A stretch of DNA of 64,000 bases from assembly GCF_001640805.2 (NCBI RefSeq), contig NC_066850.1, forward strand, positions 16,613,036 through 16,677,035, written 5' to 3'. Both the position numbers and the translations under genes were made by a program. Numbering within the stretch: the first letter of the stretch is position 1; each line of letters starts with the position of its first letter. Below the pieces are notes generated by a model. It did no database searches. It worked only from the letters and a program-made list of their open reading frames with translations, and had not been told where the DNA came from. This document shows, piece by piece, positions 46,432-57,457 of this stretch. This DNA is from Lates calcarifer. Its lineage: Eukaryota; Chordata; Actinopteri; Centropomidae.

Positions 46432-49213
46432 ATGCCTGGAAACATCAGATCAGGTGATCAATGGTTACAACTGTCACTCTTTGTGCATGTCTTCCTGTTC
46501 ACCTCTCCTTTTTCACCAACCCACCACTCCATTTGTCTCAGTTTTTAAATTAAAAACAAAAGATGACGATCTAATTCAGTTTGAGACTTACTCTGTGTTA
46601 TGGATCTTTTTTTTTTTTTTCAATGCAGTAATGTTTTGTTTCACTCAGTTCCTCTGTTCTTTCCTTGGTCTTCGGTCTCTTCTAGTGTCTGCTGTGCGGG
46701 TGGTGTTGCTCTGTCTGGTGTTCTGCAGGAGACTGACCATCATCGGCGCAGCACCCATCTGTACCAATGGCCAAGCCGGGTGCCACGTCCTCTCCCTGGC
46801 CAACCTGTTTGACCGGGTCATCCAACACTCGGCCAGGATGCACGGCATTTCAAACGACCTTCACTCTGAGTTTGTAAGTCTCTCCATGCATATTTGTCTG
46901 ATAATGCTTTTCTAATGTCTCTGTGGAGTTTGCATGTTCTCCAGCTGCCTGCATGGGTTCTCCAGCTTCCTCCCACAGTCCAAACACAGGTTTACTGGTT
47001 ACTCTAAATTGCCTGTAGGTGTGAATGTGAGTGTGAATGGTTGTATATATGTTGACCCTGCAATGGACTACCAGTCTAGGTGTACCCCAGCCCCCCAAGA
47101 CCCCCTTATCTAAACAAACAGTATAGATAATGGATGGATGTTTTTCTAATGATGTTTAATGAATAAGCTTGATTTTGTACTGGGGGTATTTATGCTTGGG
47201 CAAACATATTGTTAAATGTGTTATTTGGAATGCACAGTATACTGAGTGTACACACATACACTTTCACACACACATACACAGAGAGAAATAGAGAGAGATG
47301 GAGAGAGAATATGAATATTTGCAGTAGCAGGCTATTCTACTATTTCATTCATCCCTTTTGTACTCACAGCTGACATTTAGATGACACCTGACCTCTGACA
47401 TTTCATCCTTGCATTCATGTTTGTCCTCTCAGGAGCAGTACTTCCTGCCCAGTAAGAATCAGGTTGGCCGGGTCAGTCGTAACTGTCACACCTCCACCAT
47501 CCTCACCCCAAATGGCAAGGAGAACGCTCAGAGAATGGCGGTGAATTACCCTCTCTAAACGCCGTTTCCTTTCACTGTCCAAATCATGTTGACAATAAGA
47601 ATGTCGAGTTCTCTCATTCTTTGCATTTCCTCTCCATTGTTCCCTTCTACAACAGACTGTGTGCGTGCATGGGTGTTTGAAACATCTCAGAATGTGTGTT
47701 TATATTTTCCAGTTCCCAGTGTTTTCATGCATTACTTCATATCCATTCATTTATTTTCACATCATTCCAAACTTCTAATGACTACGAGTGATGCAAATCA
47801 TCATCCTTACTGCACACAAATTGCTCCTGGATGAACTGACTTTTACATGTGTTATATATCCACCTGTCCTGTCGTCACTGCAGAGAGAGGAGCTGACAGA
47901 GGTGATCCTGAAGCTCCTGGTGGCGTGGGGGGATCCTCTGTGGCATTTCCACCAGAGCATGGTCTCACCACCACGACTTCAACAACTTCAGCTCCAATAA
48001 AGCTCTTGAGATGAGCGACATGGTGCACGAGCTACGCAAAGGCGTAGAGAAAGTGGCCGAGAAGGTACTGCACTTCCCACATCAACGTGACGTGTGTGTG
48101 TGACGTAGTTTCTCGTCTTAAATTACAGTAAATAACAAAGAAGCACAGATGACAAAGTTCTTGCGTCACACAACAAATCCAAAATGCACCGTTCACCATT
48201 CATATTGTTCAGATTCAGTGCAAACAGTCAGACATGATGTAGAAAGAAAGGAAGACACCACTCTGTCTATCCTTCTTCTTCCTTTGTGCAAAACAGCCAA
48301 TAGACGACATCCAACTAAATCAGTAAAAGTATGGGGTAGTTGGGATGATGTTTTCATGTTGGTATGTAGCACAGTGCTCTTTGGCAAAACTCGAAGCACA
48401 GCGACATTTTCTTTTTTTTCTTTTTCTTTTTTAGAGCAACAGTTGCCCCTGTGGTTTCCTACTATAGAAACCATGATCCATGCAACCATGGACTGATGTT
48501 TAAAGCCTTTAGCTGTTTCCCTGAGGTTCTTTGTTACCTCAGTGAGCATCTGGAGTCATCCTAGCTCTGTGGAGAGAAGTCACACAGTAAATCATCTCCA
48601 TTTACAGACAGTTTGTCTCACTGTGGACTGACAAGCTAAACTCTTTCACATTCTTTTTCTTATCTTCATTACAGACACGAACAATACAATGATTTGTGTT
48701 AAAATAGACTGTGTTCATCGTTGGAATTTGGCGATCTGATCATATTTTAAAGACAAACATATACATACATGGAGGTAATTCCAAAGGGTTCACTTTCTTA
48801 CTTTACCACTGCACAGTATTTGATTGAATGAGAAGGACAGGGATTAAGATTCTGTCCTTGGAATGTGTTTAAGTCCTGTTTTGAAATTTGTGCACTAATA
48901 CAGGTGAAACAATGAACAAAATTAAGATAAAAACAAGACAAGTGAAAGTTTCTCATTCAAATGATTTTGTTGTACTTGTGCGATGCTGATGTGCGTATGT
49001 GAATCCTCTTTGCTCCAGATGCAGATGTTGGGGATAATAGTTAACTCTGTCAGCAGCCAGGCTTCCCCTGAGGCTTTGTTGCCATCCGACAGCGCTGAAT
49101 GGCGCCTGATGAAAGACTACGACCTCCTCTACTGCTTTCGCCGAGACTCAAACAAGGTCCAGAACTACCTAAAGATCCTGAAGTGTCGCATCGTTCCGGA
49201 ACACGGGTGCTAA
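46432..49213 (+). CDS. prl2: prolactin 2 (teleost extra prolactin), one internal frameshift
   Basis: Secreted cytokine-like hormone of the prolactin/growth-hormone family. Exons: 46432-46453 (proposed), 46686-46873, 47433-47540, 47884-48064, 49019-49213. Exon 1 is short and ends in phase 1, as in other prolactin genes; it gives MPGNIRS before a hydrophobic signal core (VVLLCLVF). The mature part begins near APICTNGQAGC, whose two cysteines form the N-terminal disulfide found in tetrapod prolactins but absent from classical fish prl1 (family knowledge). Also seen: LFDRVIQHSARMHGISNDLHSEF, the conserved Cys of RNCHTS, LKLLVAWGDPL, and the C-terminal cysteines in YCFRRDS, LKCRIV and HGC. Exon 4 is 181 bases where 180 would keep phase. 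One extra base near 47961-47963 (after HFHQSM) shifts the frame and creates a TAA at 47998-48000. The correct frame resumes at FNNFSSNKALEMSDMVHEL. Either an assembly error or a dead allele. Confidence 0.88.
46921..47145 (+). mobile_element. LINE/SINE tail in prl2 intron 2
   Basis: Reads GTGGAGTTTGCATGTTCTCC, TCCTCCCACAGTCCAAACAC, ACTCTAAATTGCCTGTAGG, TGTGAATGTGAGTGTGAATGG and ends in GATAATGGATGGATG. This is a highly repeated fish non-LTR retroelement tail. The plus-orientation copy is nearly full length for this tail. Confidence 0.75.
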
Positions 49214-49664
49214 GGGGCCGGACAGCCGGAGGAGGCTGCGTTTAACTTCCAGAAATATCAACACATTGGAATGGAAATGTTTCGGTTAGAAACAACAGGG
49301 ATAAAGCTGTAGCTTTTGTTGTGTTTTGTATGGAATGTTAACTGACACACACATATGTTCACTCCTAACATGAAGTGCTACTGGAACCTAAAGACTCTAC
49401 CCAACCCCCTGCTTCATGCCTGATAATATATGAGTGAGGACAAACATGAGTTGAGTATGGACAGGATGGAATAAGTGTAATACATGTTATTATAGACTCT
49501 TGTATAACGCACATTATGTTTAAATATAAACATATAAAACATTTCAGAAACATGGATGCAATGTTTTCTGTCATTTCTGCAGAGGAGATACTTATAGATA
49601 GATAAACAGAAGGCTCCATTCAAACACTGCTGCTGCAATACACTGCATTTTCCATCCATCCATC

Positions 49665-49670
49665 AATAAA
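49665..49670 (+). terminator. prl2: prl2 polyadenylation signal
   Basis: AATAAA about 450 bases beyond the prl2 stop codon, before the convergent hspa14 3' end. Confidence 0.55.
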
Positions 49671-50236
49671 GCCTCATGAAACAAATCACACATGATGGTC
49701 TGTAGCTGCACAGAGGCCCTGACAGTCAGCTAGAAAGATAAATTTACATTCTCGGAGTCTGTCTTAATACAGCACTCGTGTGTGTACCATGTGTACGTTG
49801 AAAGAGACAGTGGCTGCTGAGGGAATTCAAACGACCAATCAAAGCAGACAACAACTTTCAGTGTATACAGGCATGTAATCACAGTAGCAGTGAATGTATG
49901 GTTTTTGGATCTTTTCTCTCATCATTCTACTCAAGTGTGCTTTGATAGTTTATGGTGTGCATCTGTATGTGCTATCAACCACCTTAGCAGCTATAACAGT
50001 TCAACTGAAACTATACTCTATGCCAGTCTATATTAGCATCCTATAAACATTTTTAGTCCTGGTTTTTAAGTCACTTAGTGGTGTTCACTGTCAAAAGAGG
50101 CAAAGAGGCTTACAAATCAGTATGTAAATACAGCTTCAACACATACTTTCTAAGAAGGTTCACTCTGCATTGTTCAATGATCATAGAAAAATCCAAAAAG
50201 TAATAAATCTGAGCATATAACTGTGGTTTGATTATG

Positions 50237-50242
50237 TTTATT
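50237..50242 (-). terminator. hspa14: hspa14 polyadenylation signal
   Basis: AATAAA on the minus strand about 77 bases beyond the hspa14 stop codon. With the prl2 signal at 49665 the two convergent genes are separated by roughly 550 bases. Confidence 0.55.
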
Positions 50243-50318
50243 GAGCGAAAAATAGAAAAGAAAACCATTGCACCAACATTGAGTACAGATGTGTGGCTTA
50301 GACTGCAGATCAGTGGCT

Positions 50319-53300
50319 TCATGATGAAGCTGCTATGGTGATGACCTCAGACCTCCCAGTGCTCTGTTCTACACAGGAAACATGCACGGAGCCATCCCTG
50401 CCAACATACAGAAATAATGATAAACAAGCACGTCACGTTAAGTGGCTCATGCACTGATCTTGGAAGGGGTGGATACCTTTTCATGGTCACCACGGTGTCA
50501 ACGTCATGGTTCTCCTCTTTGGGCTGCAGGTCTCGCAAAATAATCTGTAGATTACACACACAAATACATACAAGCAGATTATTAATACTTTATCATTTTT
50601 TTCTAGTTTCTCTCAAAGTTAGACAAAGAATCTGGAACATCTGAAACTTCCTGCTATAAACACAGCAAACTATCGATGATGCCAGTTACTAATTCACATA
50701 CTGTTGCTGGAGTGTTGATTCATTAGGGAGAAAAATACTGAATACTTTTGTGCTGTAAGTGGAGACACTGAGGTATCATATAAAGCAAATAAAAAGCAAA
50801 GGGCTATACACAGAAAACCAAAACAAAAAACTCCAGTGAAATTTCATTTAATCTTCTTCAAGAAGGAAAATAAACTGATTTTGTTGTAGGTTTTATTTTT
50901 AAATTCCATTTTTGTCACCTCTTATTGTCAGCAATATTTGTAGAGATTTAGTCACAGTTATTTTTAATAAACTCAGTCCAGTCTCTTCAACATTTTGTCT
51001 TTGTTATGGAAAAATAAGGCTGTTGACAAATATATTCAGTCATAATTTCCATTAACAGAACACTATTTTGGAGACATTATCTCTGTCTGTACAAGACCTA
51101 TAGGACCTATATTATCTTTGAGTTATCTAAACATCTGCAGTCTTTTTCCAGAGCCTGTGTGTTATTTTGTTGTGCCCAGTGGGGTCACCAAGACCCAGGA
51201 ATTTTCCCCCAGCTGACTCTTAATGTTTTTGAAACATAAAGCAGTTAGCATGCGAGTTTAAACAAAAAAAAAAAAAAAAAACACAGCAGACTCAGTGGAA
51301 AACAGTGAGCCTTAAGGTGCTATGTATCATCAGGATGTGTATGTAGTCACACATTTGACCTAGCGTTACCTTAGCTAGTTTCTCTGGCTGCTCTGAGACC
51401 AGTCTCTGGTAAATCTCCAGACAGAGGGAAGATAGCTTCCCCCCTCCACTCAGGATGTGATGTCTGCGGGCAGGGAGGGGCGTGCCGGATGGAAGAAGTA
51501 CGGTGAACACCTCAGCTCCAGATTCATCCACCTCCTGCAGCATCCACACACCACCCAGCCACACAGGATAGATTAGAAATAATATATAAATGCTTTAAAT
51601 TGACTGTAGAATGAAAACATTTACACACAAGCACATGCATAAAATGCAGTTGTGTATTTTTAACTGACTGCAATACCTTTACAAGTATGTCAGTGGCAGA
51701 AACATCCACTATGAGAGACTCTTCCTCAGGGGCGAGGCTGTCTCTGCCAACCAGTAAGCCCGCTTCCAGTGCTGCTCCCACAGCGATGACCTCATCAGGC
51801 GGCGCCGAGCTGAGCAGCTCCACATCTGGAAACATATCGCGGATCATCTGCTGAAGACGAGGAATCCTGGCAGACCCACCGCAAAGAACCACCTGAAACA
51901 CACCATCACCGTTCTTAAACTGCATTCTTTAACTCGTATTCACCACAACTCACACACATGTTGCTGTACATACCCTCACACACACACACACACAGTACCT
52001 TGTTAATGTTGCTGGTGGAGAGTCCTGCCTCCTCCAGCAGCCGTCTGATCGGCTGGATGCTCTTGTTGAAGAGTGAGGAGCAGAGCAACTCAAATCGAGC
52101 TCTGAGGAAACACAACATTGAGGTTTCCATGTTTGTAACAAGTGTTCACCCACCCTGACTCTGACTACACACTCACTAGCACAATGCATACAGATAAAAG
52201 ACATGTCTGCATGTATACTGCAGCATACTGAAAACACATGCTTCCTCTAAATCTAAAACATAACAAATTCCACTACGTGATCACTGTAAGGTTTTGTGTT
52301 TTATCCTTTGTGCTATTTTACTGGCTTACCTAGAGACGTTGCATTCAAAGTCAATGCCATCGTGCAAGGAGTCGACAAAGCAGTTGGCTGATCCCAGTGA
52401 GGACAGAGAGTGTTTGGCCATGTCTGCTCCGTTCATCAGCTTCAGCATCGCCCGGGCATTACTGCTTACATCGTGCTTAAAGGTGCTGCACAACAAACAG
52501 AGAAAAATAGCATGAGCACAATATGCAAAATACTGCACACAGTGCATGAATATTAGCCTTCACTGAGAGGAGTATTTACTACACAGCTGTTGTGTATTCA
52601 TTTTGCCTAGCTGAAAATGTCCAGCTATATCAAAGTGAACTTCATCCCTGAATAAAACTTTGTATCACATGGTGGAAAATATGAAGTTACTGAGCGTAAG
52701 GAGCAGCAACAAATGCAACAGTTACCGTTTGAACTCAGTGGCCAGATGCTGGGCCAAGGCCTGGGTGAAGCTCTCTCCTCCGATGCTGTGGTCAGTGTGG
52801 GTGTTGAGAACCCGGAACATTCCTCCATTGACCTGCAGCACTGTCACGCTCAAGGATGTCCCGCCCAGCTTATACACCAGGACGTGGCTGTCAACACAGT
52901 ACAGATCAGTATGAGGGCAAACTGTCTGTCGTAATGAGTTCATCAGCAAATCACCGAACACATCAGCTCTAGTAATACAGTATGCGCCTGTTCTTCAGTG
53001 CTACCTCTTTCCAGAATAACAGTCCTGTCCAATGTTATAGGCCAACAGAGCAGCAGCAGGCTCATGGATCAGCCTCAGTACATGGAACCCTGCAGCTTCA
53101 GCTGCCTCCCTGCACAAAACAAAGACTGAGTGTTTAAAAAAAAGTGCAAATGGAAAGATTTTCACTATGTCGGAACAAAATAGTACAGATGCGTGGACAG
53201 TACCGAGGCCTACCTCAGAGCGAGCTTCTGAGCATGCGCAAACTCAAAAGGTACTGTGATGACTGCCTCAGTTACATCAGAGCCCAGAGCTGACTGAGCT

Positions 53301-56300
53301 GTTTCTGTGGAAATGGAAAAGATCGGACAAACTCATTGAATGTGCATGGGCTTGTTTTTATATCCTGGTGGGAACTTAGTGGGCACAATACTACGTGGGG
53401 GACGTCCCCACTGGTAGAGACTGCCAGTGAGTATGAAAGCTACCTTTCATTTTGTGGAAGATGAGTTTAGCAACATCCTCTGGAGCAACATACACAGGGT
53501 GGTCTCCTGCTGTAATCTCATAGTAAGGCTTCTCTTCTCTGTTCACCACCTAAACACAGTAATCATTGCTCAGACCAGTGCAGTCAACTGTTGTGGGTTA
53601 AACAAGTATTTTCAAAAATAAAACGAAAAGTCAAAACTAATAAGCCATTAGACAGTTGAAGCTGTACGAATATATGACCAGAACATGAGAAAAACAAAAC
53701 AAACACACAGAGTGGATCTGTGGACAAACTCACCTGACACTTGGTCTCTGTTTTGTGAGTTTGTGTCTCTGGATCATCAAAGCTGCACATTGAGAGACAG
53801 AGACAGAGAGAATGTTGCCAGAGTAAAAACCCCAAGTTCAGTGTTGAATATGACAAACTGCTGAACATTCACAGTGCTGGCTGAAAAAATAAATGAACCC
53901 CCTGGATTGAATAACTGGTGAAACCTGCTTTGTCGCCAAGAACCTCAATCAGCACTTCCAGTAGGATCAGACCTGCATCATTTCAGAAACTTGTGAATTA
54001 ATTTTCCCCTCAGTGATGGTGAGCTCTCCAGGCCCCGAGGCAGCAAAGCAACTCCAGATCATGATGCTCGTTATGAACAATGACAATGCAATCATTTTTA
54101 ATTGTGTTATTAGTTAAAACAGATTGTGTGTTTGTTCATTACTATAACTAGATGAAGATCAGATGACATTAATGCAGAAAACCAGGTCAATCCAAAAGGT
54201 TCATATACTTTTTCTTTCCATTTTATAATGGTGCAGTCATTTGCAAAAGCATTATCATTATCATCATTTGTATGCAAGCATTACATGACAATATGCATTT
54301 AACGACATTTTTCTGCCTGCTGGCATTTTGTTTTGGCTTGAATATTCAACATGCGAGCCAGGCTGATATGAAACTGTGCAGTAGCTTTGAGATTTGCAAA
54401 CAAGACAGTGAATGATGTCACCTTCTCCCCAGCACTTGTTTCACTTTAATAACTGTGTTGGCAGCGTTGCGGACCCGTCCTTGCTTTGCTGCAATGCCTA
54501 CAATCTGCAGAAGATAACAATCAGTCAGTAAGCAGACTGGTCAATACATAGCTATGAGCTAAATTCCAAAATGTTAGCCACTCTATTACAGATCACAATG
54601 AATGAGCTGAATGAATGGAATGAAGCCTCTATTGACTTGCTTCATAATTAGAAACAATTTTCACCATTTCCTTTCTTTTTAAATGTCACTGAAACATACA
54701 CCCAGAAATCAGTGTATCAAAAATGCAGAAAGATACTATTCAAGGTACATACTTAAATAGTATGCACCTTGAGTGTACACCAGAGTGTATCAACACACTT
54801 TTACATCACTTTAACCACAGTAATGGTGTGTCAGAGGGGAAACAGACTTGAAATTTTCAACCAGAGAGGACAGTAAAACACTACTTTAAGTTCCTAAAAA
54901 TTCCACAGTGATGACATGACATCATGCAGTCATGGCAACAAGCAAAGCACAGTAACAGACAGAACTAACAGAGGACTACAGCTGATTTCAGTACAGCCTG
55001 AGCTCACTCCTGACCTACAACATGCCACCAAAAGTTCACTTCTGCTTTGTTTATTGCAGTGATTTTTTTTCACTCTCTATATTATGTAATATGTATTGCT
55101 TTAAATTAAGTTTTAACCTGTCCCATTTTTTTTCACTGTGAATTGATCAGTGCTCTGTGTCTCAAATCTGTGATTCAATGTCTCAGGCAGAAGTATTTAT
55201 TATAAGAGAAAATGATGAGCAGCCTTTGTGATTTGAACTACTGGAATGTGTATGAGACCTAGAATACTAGAGAAGCACACTAGAGCTAAGATAATTCACA
55301 CTAACATTAGCTCCAAACCAGGTCAGTGAAACAGACTGACCCTAGTTCATATGAACCAGATCATGCAATCCTTGAGGAAACTAACATGAAAAGAAGTAAA
55401 GCATATATAGTACCTGCTCTGTGTCTCTGTAGGCCACCACAGCTGGAGTTACTCTGTCTCCTGCATCATTAGCCACCACATCAGCCCGTCCGTCCTGAAC
55501 AACACACAAACATTTCAGTTCCAAAAGATTTATCTGAGCTATTTTTTCTTGTGGGCAATAAAATTAACAGAGCAAAAATGATTAATCACTTAAATGATTT
55601 GAACATCTGCTTCTCTCATTTGTGGCTCATGAGACGGGTAAGATGGACATTGGTGTCGTGTCAGCAGTGATGTGGATGCTGTACAGGACTGTCATGGTGA
55701 AGTGAGAGCTGAGCCTGATGACAAAGTTCTGTCAGTGTTCCCACCCTCGTCTGCAGCCATGAACTCTGGGTAATGACCGGAAGAGTAAGAGTCTGTATAT
55801 TGGATGCTGAAAAGCATTTTCTTCACGGGGTGGCTTGGTTCACCCTTAGGGAAGGGGTGAGAAGTTCAAACGCCCCAAAGACTTGAAGACGCACAGTCAG
55901 CCAAGGTACTTCAGCATCGGATCTGGATTCTGCTGGCCTCCCTTTGGAGGTGTTTCAAGACCACCCAGCTGGCATGAACATGAAGAGGACAAAGAAGCTG
56001 GAGGGACTACATATCCCATCTGGGCAGGGAATACCTTGGGATACCCTGGAAAGAGGTGAAGGACGTGGGTTGCCTATCTTAGTCTGCTGCCACTGTGATC
56101 TAGACCAGGACAAGTGACAGAAAATGGATGGATGGCTAAAAAAAAAAGACAGATGCATTCATTCATTCACTCTCGTTTGGAGTGCATTGCGCAGGTGTAC
56201 TATGGTGGACGACATATGCAATTTTTCAAGAACGTTAACTGGCAGCTGGCCGTGGGAATTCATGTTGTATTCAGACAAACGTTCAACATCATCATCATCA

Positions 56301-56505
56301 CTCGAATGACCGGTTTACCGGCAGGTACATCCAGCGCTGTTTCAGTGGGCTTTTCGACTTGAGATCAAATCCGCCAGTGGATTATCTATCAAAAGACGAA
56401 GTAACGGCGTGTGAGAGGCTCGGCAGAGTTAAACTGAGAGCGACTCACCTTAAATATCGCCACACAAGCGCATGTGTATCCGAAGTGAACTCCAATAGCA
56501 GCCAT
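50319..56505 (-). CDS. hspa14: HSPA14 (Hsp70-like protein 1), ribosome-associated chaperone
   Basis: Atypical Hsp70 that pairs with the J-protein DNAJC2/MPP11 in the mammalian ribosome-associated complex (family knowledge). Fourteen minus-strand exons: 56449-56505, 55414-55494, 54422-54504, 53734-53782, 53444-53549, 53214-53304, 53005-53109, 52726-52887, 52330-52485, 51999-52101, 51677-51892, 51370-51534, 50477-50544, 50319-50397. All GT-AG, phases consistent, 506 residues (human 509), no frameshift. Visible: N-terminal phosphate-1 loop [56 protein letters not shown], the phosphate-2 loop [40 protein letters not shown] with [15 protein letters not shown] (adenosine site). A shortened C-terminal part ends MKR...IAASS, as expected for this family with its reduced substrate-binding domain. 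Confidence 0.96.
51977..51994. repeat. hspa14: CA/GT microsatellite beside the hspa14 exon 10 donor
   Basis: On the transcribed strand the donor GTACTG of the exon ending at 51999 is followed directly by (GT)n. Each GT is a potential cryptic or decoy 5' splice site. Confidence 0.85.
53882..54216. mobile_element. short Tc1-like inverted-repeat element in hspa14 intron 3
   Basis: The left end (AAAAAATAAATGAACCCC) and the reverse complement of the right end (AAAAAGTATATGAACC) form imperfect terminal inverted repeats. Inside lie ATGAAGATCAGATGACATTAATGCAG near the right end and a segment GTGAGCTCTCCAGGCCC, phrases of a known fish Tc1-derived miniature element. About 335 bases, no coding capacity. 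Confidence 0.65.
55790..56145 (+). mobile_element. LINE 3' end in hspa14 intron 1
   Basis: GGGGTGGCTTGGTTCACCC, AAGCTGGAGGGACTACATATC, ACCTTGGGATACCCTGG and a terminal AAAATGGATGGATGG run match the 3' end of a common fish non-LTR retrotransposon: the last part of the reverse-transcriptase frame followed by a short repeat tail. The copy is diverged and 5'-truncated. Confidence 0.7.
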
Positions 56506-57457
56506 GCTTCAAACTCTCAGCTGAAAGGGCGGGACTACGCATACGCAACCCGTCTTCCGCTCCTAGGAACAACTTCCGATATCATTTTTCAGAACAAAAG
56601 TTTGTAACAGAGTGTGGCAGGAATAAGTCCTAAAAGTTCCTAGAAGTTCAGCTGACTTCGTCTGACTTGAATTGCCGGTGACTGCTGCGGTGGAGTATAA
56701 AAACACAGCAGTCAAGTCGGACACAATTTAGCTCTTCTGTGCTTTTTATGTTTAAAAAAGTGACTGTTCTTCTGAATGTGTCAGGCTGTTTGGTAAACCT
56801 GTACATTAGTCTTCTTACAGACATGAAATTAGATCTAAATAATAAAAGTATGAAGATATGTAGGGAACATCGGTTTCCATGGGAATGCAGCCTTCGAGGC
56901 TCTCGCCATACGGAAGTGGGCGTGGTTTCAATTAAACTGGTGGCAAAACGATGCAACCCGGAAATAAGTTAGCTTTTAACACTTTCCCTTGTTCCAAAGT
57001 CAGCGGGTATTTTTAATGACTTTTTGTTTAAATGCCTGAATATGGTCTGAATATGGTCAACACAAGCTCAAGACATTTTCACATTTTACTCGACGACATA
57101 AAATATACCAGTATATACCCTACTTGTGAGTTTTTAGGGTTTTTTTTATACCGCCTATGGGTCCTCTACATAGAAGGGATATATATAGGGAGCCGTGATT
57201 GTAGGGAGTAGTGAATTAGTGAGTGATTTCGGAGAGTTTCACGTCGACCCAAGCGTAAAAGTGCTCCTATTAGACACAAACATTTTCTGTGGGAACAAAA
57301 CTAATGGAACGAGTGTTTTCGGAGCCAGGGGCGCCCGAAATAACTTCCCCTTTCGCAACTGCTGAACCATCCGCTGACGTCTGTCCCGGAGTGTCTCGGT
57401 GCTACAGGAGTGGGCAGGCTCAGACCTCTGTAGCTAATAATAACCACAAACGTTACC
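56506..57457. promoter_or_regulatory. shared hspa14/cdnf promoter interval
   Basis: Only about 950 bases separate the head-to-head start codons of hspa14 (minus) and cdnf (plus). Human HSPA14 and CDNF have the same divergent arrangement, so a bidirectional promoter is plausible. The stretch includes a TATATAGG sequence near 57180. A plus-strand frame at 57289-57528 overlaps the cdnf start in another frame and is not supported. Confidence 0.5.

Noticed and set aside
46600..46812. Second frame across prl2 exon 2
   Set aside because: Shadow frame; cysteine spacing, exon phases and similarity fit only the annotated frame.
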